From positions 1,118,501 to 1,182,500 of the forward strand of contig OX387603.1 of the NCBI GenBank assembly GCA_947568835.1: a DNA stretch of 64,000 bases, given 5' to 3'. The DNA comes from Protonemura montana. Taxonomy: Eukaryota > Arthropoda > Insecta > Plecoptera > Nemouridae. Below the pieces are notes generated by a model that did no database searches, was not told where the DNA came from, and saw only the letters and a program-made list of their open reading frames with translations. This document shows, piece by piece, positions 26,601 through 34,425 of the stretch (the first letter of the stretch is position 1; every line of letters begins with the position of its first letter). A program made the position numbers and the translations under genes.

Positions 26601-27235
26601 ATAGCATACAAGGATCTTAAAACTTGGTTATCAAATGGGACTGCACACAATTGACATAGCAATCAGCACTCACGATGGCCAGATGCTGACATTCTGTGCC
26701 GCATTGCCACCAGGCGACGGCGGTCGGCCGAGAGACTCGGCACTCAGTGCCTGCCACGCGATTCGGCCGCAAGCTCGTCGGGAACGCTGTGATGTCATCG
26801 TTAGACCAACGATGGTCGGGCGGCGAAGAAGGGTTGACTAGAGTCAGCGCTGGCACCACGTAGACTACGCCATCGTTGCCTAGACAACACGACGAGGTGG
26901 CATTAACGTCTTGAATCTTAACGGAACTAGCGGTCTTTCCAACTAAAACCTGTTGCGTTTGAAGCAATCACACTTCTTTTACCTGCCACAAGAAGCCAAG
27001 TGCCTGAAGGATCAAACGTCATCGCTGAAATGCGTTTTGTTGTGTCGAGGAACCAGTTGAAGACTTTGAGAGTTGGTAATACGTCTGGCGATGGCAGGTA
27101 ATGAAGCGTAAGATGCCCGGAGCCGGTAACGAACGCGAGCATCTGGCTGCATCCGTTCTCGCATCGCGCCGATAGCCTGACGTCGCTAGCCGAGACCAAG
27201 CGTGTCAGGGCGAACAGCGACTCTTCAGCCGCCAT
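20645..27235 (-). CDS. Unrecognised nine-exon protein, possibly beta-propeller (about 522 aa)
   Basis: Exons (minus strand, joined 5' to 3'): 27235-26983, 26942-26674, 26078-25944, 25572-25464, 24090-23932, 23644-23448, 22896-22729, 21488-21346, 20780-20645. All junctions are GT-AG, every phase agrees, and the total is 1,569 nt (522 codons plus stop). The start is the first ATG of exon 1. The N-terminal half has short hydrophobic blade-like strands (ISAMTFDPSGTWLLVA, LAIVGTDRGDIVFVSL, VFLLITGEQRVQWKLL, LIEQRTTGYIWPLEN). The middle, about residues 255-335, is a basic/Ser-rich linker, and strands return near the C terminus (DRFLFVTDDEMQTISVVSC, CVLVTSAGVYEIALR). That pattern fits a WD40-like beta-propeller, but I do not recognise the family. 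Four introns contain distinct tandem arrays. The stop codon lies 4 bp from the 20-kb satellite, so any 3' UTR must be satellite. The gene is divergent from MANF. Confidence 0.8.
20991..21032. repeat. Short 9-bp tandem repeat (GTTGTAATT)n
   Basis: About 4.5 copies of a 9-bp AT-rich unit lie in the last intron of the unrecognised gene. The intron (20781-21345) otherwise shows nothing recognisable. Confidence 0.9.
21513..22393. repeat. 45/47-bp minisatellite, about 19 copies, intronic
   Basis: The unit starts AACCGTTGAGTGTGCAGG and continues TTCTAGGTAGAGACAGAACG then TTAATGTTA. Long units contain GAGTGTGCAGG and short ones GAGTGCAGG, a 2-bp GT difference. A second variable site is GAGACAGAACG against GAGAAACAACG. 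The array lies in the intron 21489-22728 and begins about 25 bp from the exon edge. Confidence 0.97.
22928..23280 (+). mobile_element. Short TIR element (family B), MITE-like
   Basis: It begins near AGACTCATGTCTACTTGATG. It carries AACAAAAACTATTTCAACTG followed by GGTTTT near one end and the inverted form (AAAACCCAGTTCAAATAG then TTTTTGTA) at 23252-23278. The body includes CAACGTTTCGTAACTTGTAC and AATAATCAGGGTCAATAAC. Related copies occur at 32630-32965, 38043-38530 and 62482-62700, with a degenerate one near 28830-28920. There is no coding capacity. The copy sits in the intron 22897-23447 of the unrecognised gene. Confidence 0.75.
23310..23395 (-). mobile_element. 3' fragment of the tRNA-derived SINE
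   Basis: It contains TTGCAAACGCTTGCAATGC followed by CCGGGGTATTTT, the 3' body module found next to tRNA-like heads at 41905-42300 and 56645-56850. No tRNA head is present here. It is intronic. Confidence 0.7.
23670..23838. repeat. 33-bp minisatellite, about 5 copies, intronic
   Basis: The unit is GGTACTGGCTGGTACCCTAT then ACTAGAATATGTT. It fills most of the 287-bp intron 23645-23931. The frame across it (TYSSIGYQPVP repeated) is open on the minus strand because 33 is divisible by 3, but the TCTACAG acceptor at 23645 separates it from the exon, so I treat it as intron. Confidence 0.9.
24108..25462. repeat. 41-bp minisatellite, about 33 copies, fills one intron
   Basis: The unit is TGGCTGGATCCTATGCTCTA then TCCAGGTTATTTGAGATCAGC. 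It occupies virtually all of the intron 24091-25463 of the unrecognised gene. On the coding strand repeat sequence starts within about four bases of the splice donor (GTAA then TGATCTCAAATAACC). Variants include GATCATATG, GTTCTATCC and ATCAACTGG. Confidence 0.97.
26081..26673. repeat. 73-bp minisatellite, about 8 copies, fills one intron
   Basis: The unit contains AGCACACAAGGATCTTAAAA, CTTGGTTATCATATGGGACT and GCACACAATTGACATAGCAA. It fills the 595-bp intron 26079-26673 from end to end. Both splice junctions lie at the edges of repeat units: the donor side reads GTGAGTGCTGATTGCTATG, where GCTGATTGCTATG is unit sequence, and the acceptor side reads GTGTGCTATGCTTGTATCAG. Confidence 0.97.
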
Positions 27236-27914
27236 TCTTTCAGCGACTAGGATCGAGTTTTAGTCACATCGGAGCAGTCTGAAATGCATCGCGTTTAGTA
27301 AATAAAATAGCCTGTAATGTTATAGCTACACATTGTTTTTTGTTTTCTTGAAACTTCTTTTGTAAAAGTTTATTTTGTAATAAGTTGTTTACACCATGAA
27401 CAAAGGGTCGTAACAGTGACCCTCCCTGATTTCTAGACCCTTTAAAGGGTATTTAGGTCATTTATATTTGTAAAATAACCATGTCACGAGTGAATTCGAA
27501 TAATTCCACATGTCGTTGACATCCAAAGTTGCGATGAATGCATATAAACGCGATTTTACGCAGTTAATACCTTCATTTTACGCAAAATCCAAAAATATCT
27601 TTCCGCAGCGAAAATTCTCCATGTGTTCCGAATGACAGCTGTATGCACAGCCTGTTAAAATTGACAATTCGTTCTGACGTTTGCTAAAAAGCGCTCATTT
27701 TGAAATGACGACCAATCAGAAATCGCCAGCTGTATGTTGTTCGCCGATGACACGACTTTGGCAGAGCGTGCACCATCTAACAAAGCTATAAATTCGTAAC
27801 TTCTACAATTGTTGGGTCATTGAGTTTAGTGACACCAAGGATTGATCTTCTTACTAAATTTTAATTAAATTCCATTTGCGGTTTATTCTTTTATTTATCT
27901 TAAAACAAAGTACT
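27236..27914. promoter_or_regulatory. Divergent intergenic promoter region
   Basis: This 679-bp gap separates the ATG of the minus-strand unrecognised gene from the ATG of MANF. It holds a TATAAA at 27787-27792 and a CCAAT box (27712-27716) on the MANF side. A head-to-head arrangement implies a shared or back-to-back promoter. Transcription starts were not determined. Confidence 0.6.
27712..27730 (+). promoter_or_regulatory. ER-stress-element-like site upstream of MANF
   Basis: The arrangement is CCAAT, nine bases, then CCAGC. The vertebrate ERSE is CCAAT-N9-CCACG, so spacing is exact and the second half differs at its last two bases. It lies 57 bp upstream of the TATAAA and about 200 bp before the MANF start. 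MANF is known in other animals to be induced by the unfolded-protein response; the function here is inferred. Confidence 0.35.
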
Positions 27915-30056
27915 ATGACATCCCATTTGAGGTTAATGTTGTGGGTAGTGATCGTGGCGTTAATATACTTCACATCTACAGTTTCATCGCTTAAACCTGG
28001 AGAGTGCGAAGGTAGCTGCCTAATTGAAAATGTTTCGTGAAAAATCTAATAACTATACATTTCATTTTCTAATCCATGATTTATTTTGCAGTCTGCATCT
28101 CTATGATCGACAAATTCAGCGCTTCGCTGCCGGCTGATATCAAACCCCACCCAAAAAAGATTGAAACCGAATTGAGAAGCTATTGTAAAACCAGCAAGGG
28201 GAAGGAGAACAGATTCGTAAGTAGCACTTTCTTAAGTTGATTTACGAGGTTGAAATCTTCGCTTATCAAAAAGTGAATGGGTGCTGTCGGGTATTTTTGC
28301 AATACAACCAACCATAAAATAGTCACTTTGCCTTTATCCATTGTTCTCTCTTCAATGTTTCTTCCCCTTTACAACAAAAGAGAATCACATCATTCGTCAA
28401 CCTATAAGTGTATGAAGTTAAGCTTTCACAACAAGCGTAGTGAAAGTGACACTTTTTTTTCCAGTGTTACTACGTTGGTGGCTTGGAAGATTCGGCCACT
28501 GGTATTCTTGGCGAGCTCTCGAAACCCATTTCATACTCGATGCCGGGAGCAAAGATCTGCGAGAAGCTCAAGAAAATGGATTCCCAGATCTGCGACCTTC
28601 GGTTCGGTAAGCATTTCCCTGTTTTTTGATGAACTTACATTTGAATCTAGACTTGCCAAAGATGCACAGAAGAGTTATTACACAAATGTATTTTTTTTAG
28701 CTACAAGCCATTTTTTACACATACAAATAAACTGTGACATATTTAGATTTCTTAGCCATTCTAAGGTTAACATTTGGGTTTAGTCGCTGTCAATTTCAAT
28801 GTGGCTTCCTTAACTCAACGTTTGTACCTTTGAAGAAGTAACTAGTATATGTAACGAAATGTCGGGAAATTTATTAGCCCTTTACTTAGCATTCAAAACC
28901 CATTTCAAATAGTTTTTCTTAGGTCTCGAAGAAAGTCGATTACTTGACACAAATAGCTGGCGCTGGTAGCTTTGGAAAACGGTTTCCGCTGTTGAACGTA
29001 AATTATTAATTGGGTAAAAGCAAATCACTTGTTGCTATTGCTCGCTAGATGTCCGGTCCTGGTATCCCTTCCTGCCGCCCGCCTGAGATTCCAGCCAATC
29101 ACGGCTTCCCAAGAGCTAGCGAATCAACTACGGCAGCAAACGCGCAGCCTCCTATCATGTGATTGGCTCATATCCAACAAATATTTCTGTTTCTAAAAGA
29201 AAATAAAGATGATGATTTGATGGTTTTTCTATATATTCCTGTGAATGTGCATTGCAATTTGGTGAAAATATCGTGTGAAATTATTTGCAAGAGAGCGTTG
29301 AGTGTTTTTACTGCGGAATCGAACAAGACTCATCAGAAACAAAATCCTGTCGTGAATTGAGAGTCAAGTGCAGAACATTTTTCTTTGCTTCATAAAGTAG
29401 ATCCGTGCAGTTTGTAGGAATCACAAATAAGTTGATTGTGAAACTAAAGCGAGAGTACGGAACTTACAGAGCGGTGAGTGGCCGACCGCGATAGTGGATT
29501 CTTGTTTGATAATGTTTCCATTGTTGTCTTTATTACTGGAGAGAAGAGACTGATTGTTGTCCCTATCTGTTCACTACAGTGGGGCAGGGGTGGGGCACGT
29601 ATTGGCTGGAATGAAGATAGGTTGGCATCGGCGTGGTTTTAATGTTTAACTTTCTGTTAAGAACATTCTCCATTTTGTTGGTAAGATGGTTTAACATGAA
29701 TGTCGTGGTAGAACCAATGGGGAAACAGATCGAAGATATGTTAAACATTTGGATGAAATGTTATTTAATTTCAAACGCTTGCAATGCGCGGGGTATTTTA
29801 AACATTTCAAAATGTTCCTGCTTCAGTCTCCCTTTAAACCCGTTGACTAAACGCCAGCTAATGATCAACGATGCCGTTCTTTTATTTAGACAAACAGATC
29901 GACCTGAAGACGGTCGACCTGAAGAAGCTGAAAGTCCGAGATCTGAAGAAGATTCTGTCGGATTGGGACGAGAACTGTGACGGTTGCTTGGAGAAGACCG
30001 ACTTCATTAAGAGGATAGAAGAACTGAAGCCGCTACATATGCACCAAGAGCTGTGA
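27915..30056 (+). CDS. MANF: Mesencephalic astrocyte-derived neurotrophic factor (MANF/ARMET)
   Basis: There are four exons: 27915-28011, 28092-28216, 28465-28606, 29890-30056. All are GT-AG with consistent phases, giving 176 aa (family about 170-182). A signal peptide covers about residues 1-25 (hydrophobic [13 protein letters not shown]), followed by the saposin-like N domain and the SAP-like C domain. All eight family cysteines are present (C31, C34, C64, C75, C106, C117, C151, C154), including the C-terminal CXXC as [24 protein letters not shown] is the diagnostic interdomain segment. The C terminus HMHQEL could act as a KDEL-like ER-retrieval signal. MANF is a soluble ER/secreted protein protecting cells during ER stress. 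The start is supported by the signal peptide. Intron 3 contains a SINE fragment and a degenerate family-B copy. Confidence 0.96.
29755..29815 (-). mobile_element. 3' fragment of the tRNA-derived SINE
   Basis: It contains TTTCAAACGCTTGCAATGCG then CGGGGTATTTTAAAC, matching the SINE 3' module. It lies in MANF intron 3 (28607-29889), which otherwise shows a GC-richer patch at about 29045-29160 of unknown meaning and a degenerate family-B copy near 28830-28920. Confidence 0.65.
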
Positions 30057-30395
30057 AACTTCACCGAACTCAACAGCTCGACCCCCGGGACCTGGGTCCA
30101 GGTCCAGAGAAACAGTCGCACCTACCCAACCGCAGGAAACGTTGAGCGTTTGTTAAATGTTTGGTTCTGTTCTTCTATGTTATTTGTAATGATTTCAACA
30201 TAAGTATATTAACACTTTTGGCTAGCAAAATTAAAAAATTGATCACAATGAGTAATCGACATAAATTTGGCAGCGCAATCGGTACCTAGATACTCCGACG
30301 TTTGCATATCGTCGGGAACTGCATCGCAGGATGGTCGGTGGATTGTAACGTAGGTAACAGGAATGAATTCACGCCAGTCTGTATCAAGTCACGTA

Positions 30396-30401
30396 TTTAT
30401 T
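30396..30401 (-). terminator. Poly(A) signal for DPM3
   Basis: AATAAA on the minus strand (TTTATT on plus), about 85 bp past the DPM3 stop. It lies inside the MANF 3' UTR. Confidence 0.65.
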
Positions 30402-30437
30402 TCTCTGTGTGTGAAACGGATTGTAAAATATAAGCAT

Positions 30438-30443
30438 AATAAA
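30438..30443 (+). terminator. Poly(A) signal for MANF
   Basis: AATAAA about 380 bp after the MANF stop and only 43 bp before the convergent DPM3 stop codon. An ATTAAA near 30227 is an alternative. Confidence 0.7.
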
Positions 30444-30485
30444 GCGTTTGTTTTTCGTGAGATTTGAAATCGATGTCATGGAATG

Positions 30486-31039
30486 TTATTGAGTTTTGTC
30501 AAATTTCATGCCCTTCTTCGTTAGATCTGCGCGGGCTTCTTTGATTTGCTGTGGAAATGCAATGGATTTTGATTACAAATCTGTCGAGTGTTGATTTTGT
30601 GTTACAGTCTCTTCTGTACCTACCTATCATTTAAGGACGTAAGTTTGTAGAAATCTGCATAATAAGTACCTTTTTAATTTCATCCGCTGCATCTGGACAG
30701 TCGTTGAAAGTGTATACTCGGTAAAGAACAACTCCTGCTGCATAGATCTAGAAATAAATGAAGATTTAAGAAGAGTGCATGGCATGTTAGTACCATATTA
30801 TCATATTAAGACTGGTCAAACCTATTCCACAAAATATGAATTAGCTAAAATCTTCCTAAGAGTTGAGTTTTGTTTCAGAGAACTTCGGAATATAGTCTTA
30901 CCCCAAAAATAATAAGTAGAAGGAAAGGTGTAGGAATGATGAAGAACGACCACGCTTGGCCGAAAGAAGTTGCAAGAATCCCCAACCAGCTCCCGATTAA
31001 CAGGACTGCTGCGCTTATCCATTGCAATAGTTTTGTCAT
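30486..31039 (-). CDS. DPM3: Dolichol-phosphate mannosyltransferase subunit 3
   Basis: There are three exons on the minus strand: 31039-30902, 30747-30670, 30548-30486. Boundaries are GT-AG and all phase 0, giving 92 aa, the typical DPM3 length. The start reads MTKLLQWISAAVLL, like the MTKL-QW start of DPM3 proteins. Two hydrophobic membrane segments lie at about residues 8-26 and 36-58. The conserved C-terminal half reads LYRVYTFNDCPDAADEIKKQ and then IKEARADLTKKGMKF. DPM3 is an ER membrane protein that anchors the catalytic subunit DPM1 through its cytosolic helical tail, supplying dolichol-P-mannose for N-glycans, GPI anchors and O-mannosylation. It is tail-to-tail with MANF and head-to-head with thioredoxin. 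Confidence 0.93.
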
Positions 31040-31662
31040 CTGTACAAAGAGAGAGAAGTAAAAATGTAGTTAGGAGTCAATTAAACAGAATTATTTCACA
31101 TTTTAACGATTCGACGTCGCACAATTTTCAGCTGTCAAAAATGTGTTAACCTCAAATAAATATATTTGGTTTATATGCTAGATATGAAGGTTAATTTCCA
31201 CCTACAATTTATTTTAATTTTACACTCAATAGTTTTACATCTATACTTTGAGAAAACCACTTACAGTAAAATCTCTTCGCGACCAAATTAGTTAAAAACG
31301 ATCAAACCTCTGTAACATAATTTCGTGGCATTCCCCAACCGGAATTTGAAGTTGATGTTCGCTTTGGATGTTGGATTTTGTCAAGCTGGTATTCCTGATC
31401 GTTTTCCCTTTCCTAAAGACCCCCATTCCTTTCCCCTATTTGTCCTTGCTTTCAATCTGTCACTCTGTAAGAAGACGCCGAAGTTGGTGGTGTTGTAGAA
31501 TCGTTCGGTAAGAATTCCTGCTACATTACTCACTACTCGCTATAATTATCGACAAAACTAATTGACTCTCTCTGGTCTGACTTTGTTTTCTCATTAGCAC
31601 TCAACCTCAGCGCTTCTTGACTGCTCTACCTTCTTCAAGAAAAACAGTCTACAATCTTCATC
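31040..31662. promoter_or_regulatory. Divergent region between DPM3 and thioredoxin
   Basis: This 623-bp gap between two start codons must hold both promoters. A possible 5' UTR intron of thioredoxin runs from the donor GTAAGA at 31508 to an acceptor CTCATTAG ending at 31597, with a pyrimidine-rich stretch before it. No TATA box could be assigned with confidence. Confidence 0.45.
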
Positions 31663-33438
31663 ATGATTCACCACGTTAAGGATATGGTATGTCTGTAAAA
31701 AAAACAATCAATTGAATTTGTAGTAGGGAGTTTCATTGATTTTCGAGTCCGAATCAATGAGATTGAATCGAACAAAGAAGCAGTTAGGGCGGAGACTCGA
31801 TTACTCATGGGTCGTCATTAGCAGTGCACGCCAGTTCGATGTTGTGCAATCATGTCCTTGACAGTTATTGATTTATCACAGCATATACTGAGATAGTGTA
31901 TATAAGATTGTATCTTTGACAAAATTTTCTGTTTAAACAACCAGGTTATTAAATGCAAATACCTCACAATACTTGTAAATTTGAAGGGCATTGCTTATCT
32001 TACAGTAACTCAAAATAATTCGTACAAGTGCCTCAAAAAATACCTTGCATAAATAACACAGCTATGTTTTTCCACACCCTTTTTAAAAATTGCATCAGAA
32101 CTACATTTACACTGCTTTTTTTCCTTTTGATGGTCTGATCAAAAGGAAATTTCAGTAACTGCATTGAAATGCGTTTGAATGATTGAATTTGAATGGTTCT
32201 CGAGAATTCTTAGCGTCCTATTGAAGGTGGTATAGAATCTAACTTGACCTGGTTGTCTTCCTAGGATGACTTCAAGACCAAGCTGGTCGAGGCTGGTGCT
32301 AGCCTCGTTGTGGTTGACTTCCACGCGACTTGGTGCGGACCGTGCAAGATGATCGCGCCGAAACTGGAGGAGTTTGCGAACGAATATTCCGACATCGTCG
32401 TCTTGAAGGTGGACGTGGATGAGTGCGAGGACATCGCGGCCGATTACAGCATCGCGTCGATGCCGACCTTCATGTTCATCAAGAACAAGGACAAGGTAAC
32501 GGTTTTAGCAAAATTAACTTTGGACCATTGAAAATTGCACGACATTGCATCGTGAATCAGAAACGACAGGCAAGTTCCTTCTGTCAATCTTCAGATGAAC
32601 AGGAGATGGCTTACAATTTCCCAATAACATAATTGGTTAGTTAGTAAAAAACGCCAATTTGTTTGGGATTTAATTTCAGAAAATACAAAATACGTTAGTT
32701 TTTGAGTTATTGACCCTGATTATTTTATTTAGATGCATTTAGGAAGCTTGAACTTGGTAATTGTTATAATTTTATGTGGTTCTTTTGCTATCGGAAAATT
32801 GTCAGGACTGCTCTAACCCTTGATAAAGTAACAGGTACAAGTTACGAAACGTTGGGAAATTTAGTTGTTCTTCACTTAGCATTGAAAACCCAGTTGAAAT
32901 AGTTTTTGTTAAAACTTGTGCTAAGTTTACATCAAGTAGACATGAGTCTAAAAACAATCATAGGAGACGGTTGTTTGGTCAGGAAATATCATACTTTAAC
33001 TGTGTGATCTTATTGGCAAATTATGTAACAAAGAAGAAAAGGAACGGCAAACATTACTAAAATGATGTCATAGAATAGTGAAGTTTGCGACGGTTTTCAA
33101 CGAACGGAACAAAACTTGCAACGTCTATTTTTCCCGGAATAACTTCACTAATAGTAGAGCTTTACAACCTTTAAACATATTGTAAATTATAAGTAGTTAA
33201 AACGTGATGTTGATAGTTATTAGATTGGCTGGTGTAGCAAGGAAAAGAGATTGAGAGTCGATATTGCCTGTCAATTGTCCTGCTTATGTCACCAAACATT
33301 CACCGGATTCGTGTTTCATCGTTTGTTGTTTGGCTTCGTTCTCGGCTAACTTCGCACCCGTCTCTCTTCCCGCAGGTGGACAGTTTCAGCGGGGCCAACG
33401 CAGATCGGCTAAGGGAAATGATTCTGAAGCTCAAGTAA
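31663..33438 (+). CDS. Cytosolic thioredoxin
   Basis: There are three exons: 31663-31686, 32265-32495, 33376-33438, all GT-AG and phase 0, giving 105 aa, the usual single-domain length. The active site WCGPC has its cysteines at residues 32 and 35, preceded by VVVDFHAT. The cis-proline loop ASMPTF places Pro at residue 75. The segment KVDVDECEDIA resembles arthropod thioredoxins. There is no signal peptide, so it is cytosolic/nuclear. It reduces protein disulfides with electrons from thioredoxin reductase. Intron 1 follows only eight codons; intron 2 holds a family-B element. The start codon is set by exact homologous length. Confidence 0.96.
32630..32965 (-). mobile_element. Family-B short TIR element in thioredoxin intron 2
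   Basis: This is a minus-orientation copy running from AATTGGTTAGTTAGTAAAAA to CATCAAGTAGACATGAGTC. It includes GTAACAGGTACAAGTTACG and CCCAGTTGAAATAGTTTTTG. Only one of the two inner terminal repeats is obvious. Confidence 0.75.
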
Positions 33439-33915
33439 GCTTCGCCCGGACGAAAACAAAACGTCGCTTATGCATTTTACTGTGTCTTAGGTTGGGAGAT
33501 CTTTCTGCCGCTCAAAGGCATAGACGTTAAATTACTTGAAATTAAGCCCATATCGTGCCAATACACGATTCTTGACGGAGACGACCGACTCTGCCTTTGG
33601 GCGTCACGATAAACTCTCGACCCGCATTTCTTTATAAAACATTACATAATTAGAAGATTATTACGCAACTGTTTCATTGTTACGAAGCTAGTTTAGCGTT
33701 TTGTGAGCTTTCTGTGCTTTCTGCGCCCGAAGACAATGAACAAATGAAGTTATCTTTGTACGCGATTGATTTTGCTACGACATTTAAACGGTTTAACAAT
33801 ATTAAATGCATGCAGACTTGCGTTGGTTTTCATGTTGTTCTTCTACCGTGACCTACTTCCTGGAAATGCATCCAAACGTTGTCTGCGTTGTTGAATCTCC
33901 TTGATGTTGAACCTA
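33439..33915 (+). other. Thioredoxin 3' flank; no gene seen
   Basis: The presumed 3' UTR of thioredoxin. ATTAAA at 33801-33806 is a possible poly(A) signal. No other feature was recognised. Confidence 0.4.
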
Positions 33916-34425
33916 TGTTGAACCTAGCCTAGAAGGGAGGAGGGGAAACCCGGTGCCGGCACGTAGCCTACTCCTGTCGAAGAGCACCAAGGGGACCACC
34001 GGCTTAACGTCCCTTCCAAAGGACGGTACAACGCGAACAACAGGATTCCTTCACAAATCCATGCTGTCAAAGGTTGATAAGCAAGGCGAGTAAAGTTGCT
34101 GTACTAACTTTCATCCCTCCAACCTCTCTCCCGAACAGAACTGGTCATGTGTATGATGGTCACCCGTCCAATACCTGACCCAGCGCAGTGTTGCTTAACT
34201 TTCATCCCTCCAACCTCTCTCCCAAACAGAACTGGTCATGTGTATGATGGTCACCCATCCAATACCTGACCCAGCGCAGTGTTGCTTAACTTTCATCCCT
34301 CCAACCTCTCTCCCGAACAGAACTGGTCATGTGTATGGGTCATTGTGTATCAAAGGGAAACCCGGTGCCGGCACGTAGCCTAATCCTGTCGAAGACCAAG
34401 GGGACCACCGGCTTAACTTCCAGCC
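33916..34425 (-). mobile_element. 5S-derived SINE, copy A (partial, nested)
   Basis: It shares the blocks AACCTAGCCTAGAAGGGAGG, GGTGCCGGCACGTAGCC, ACCACCGGCTTAACGTCCC and AGGTTGATAAGCAAGGCGAG, followed by about 2.6 of the 91-bp modules. The 5S head is missing. A second short piece of the same central block is repeated at about 34352-34425. Confidence 0.85.

Noticed and set aside
28277-28783. 168-codon open frame inside MANF
   Set aside because: Wrong frame over MANF exon 3 and its introns; the MANF reading is strongly supported.
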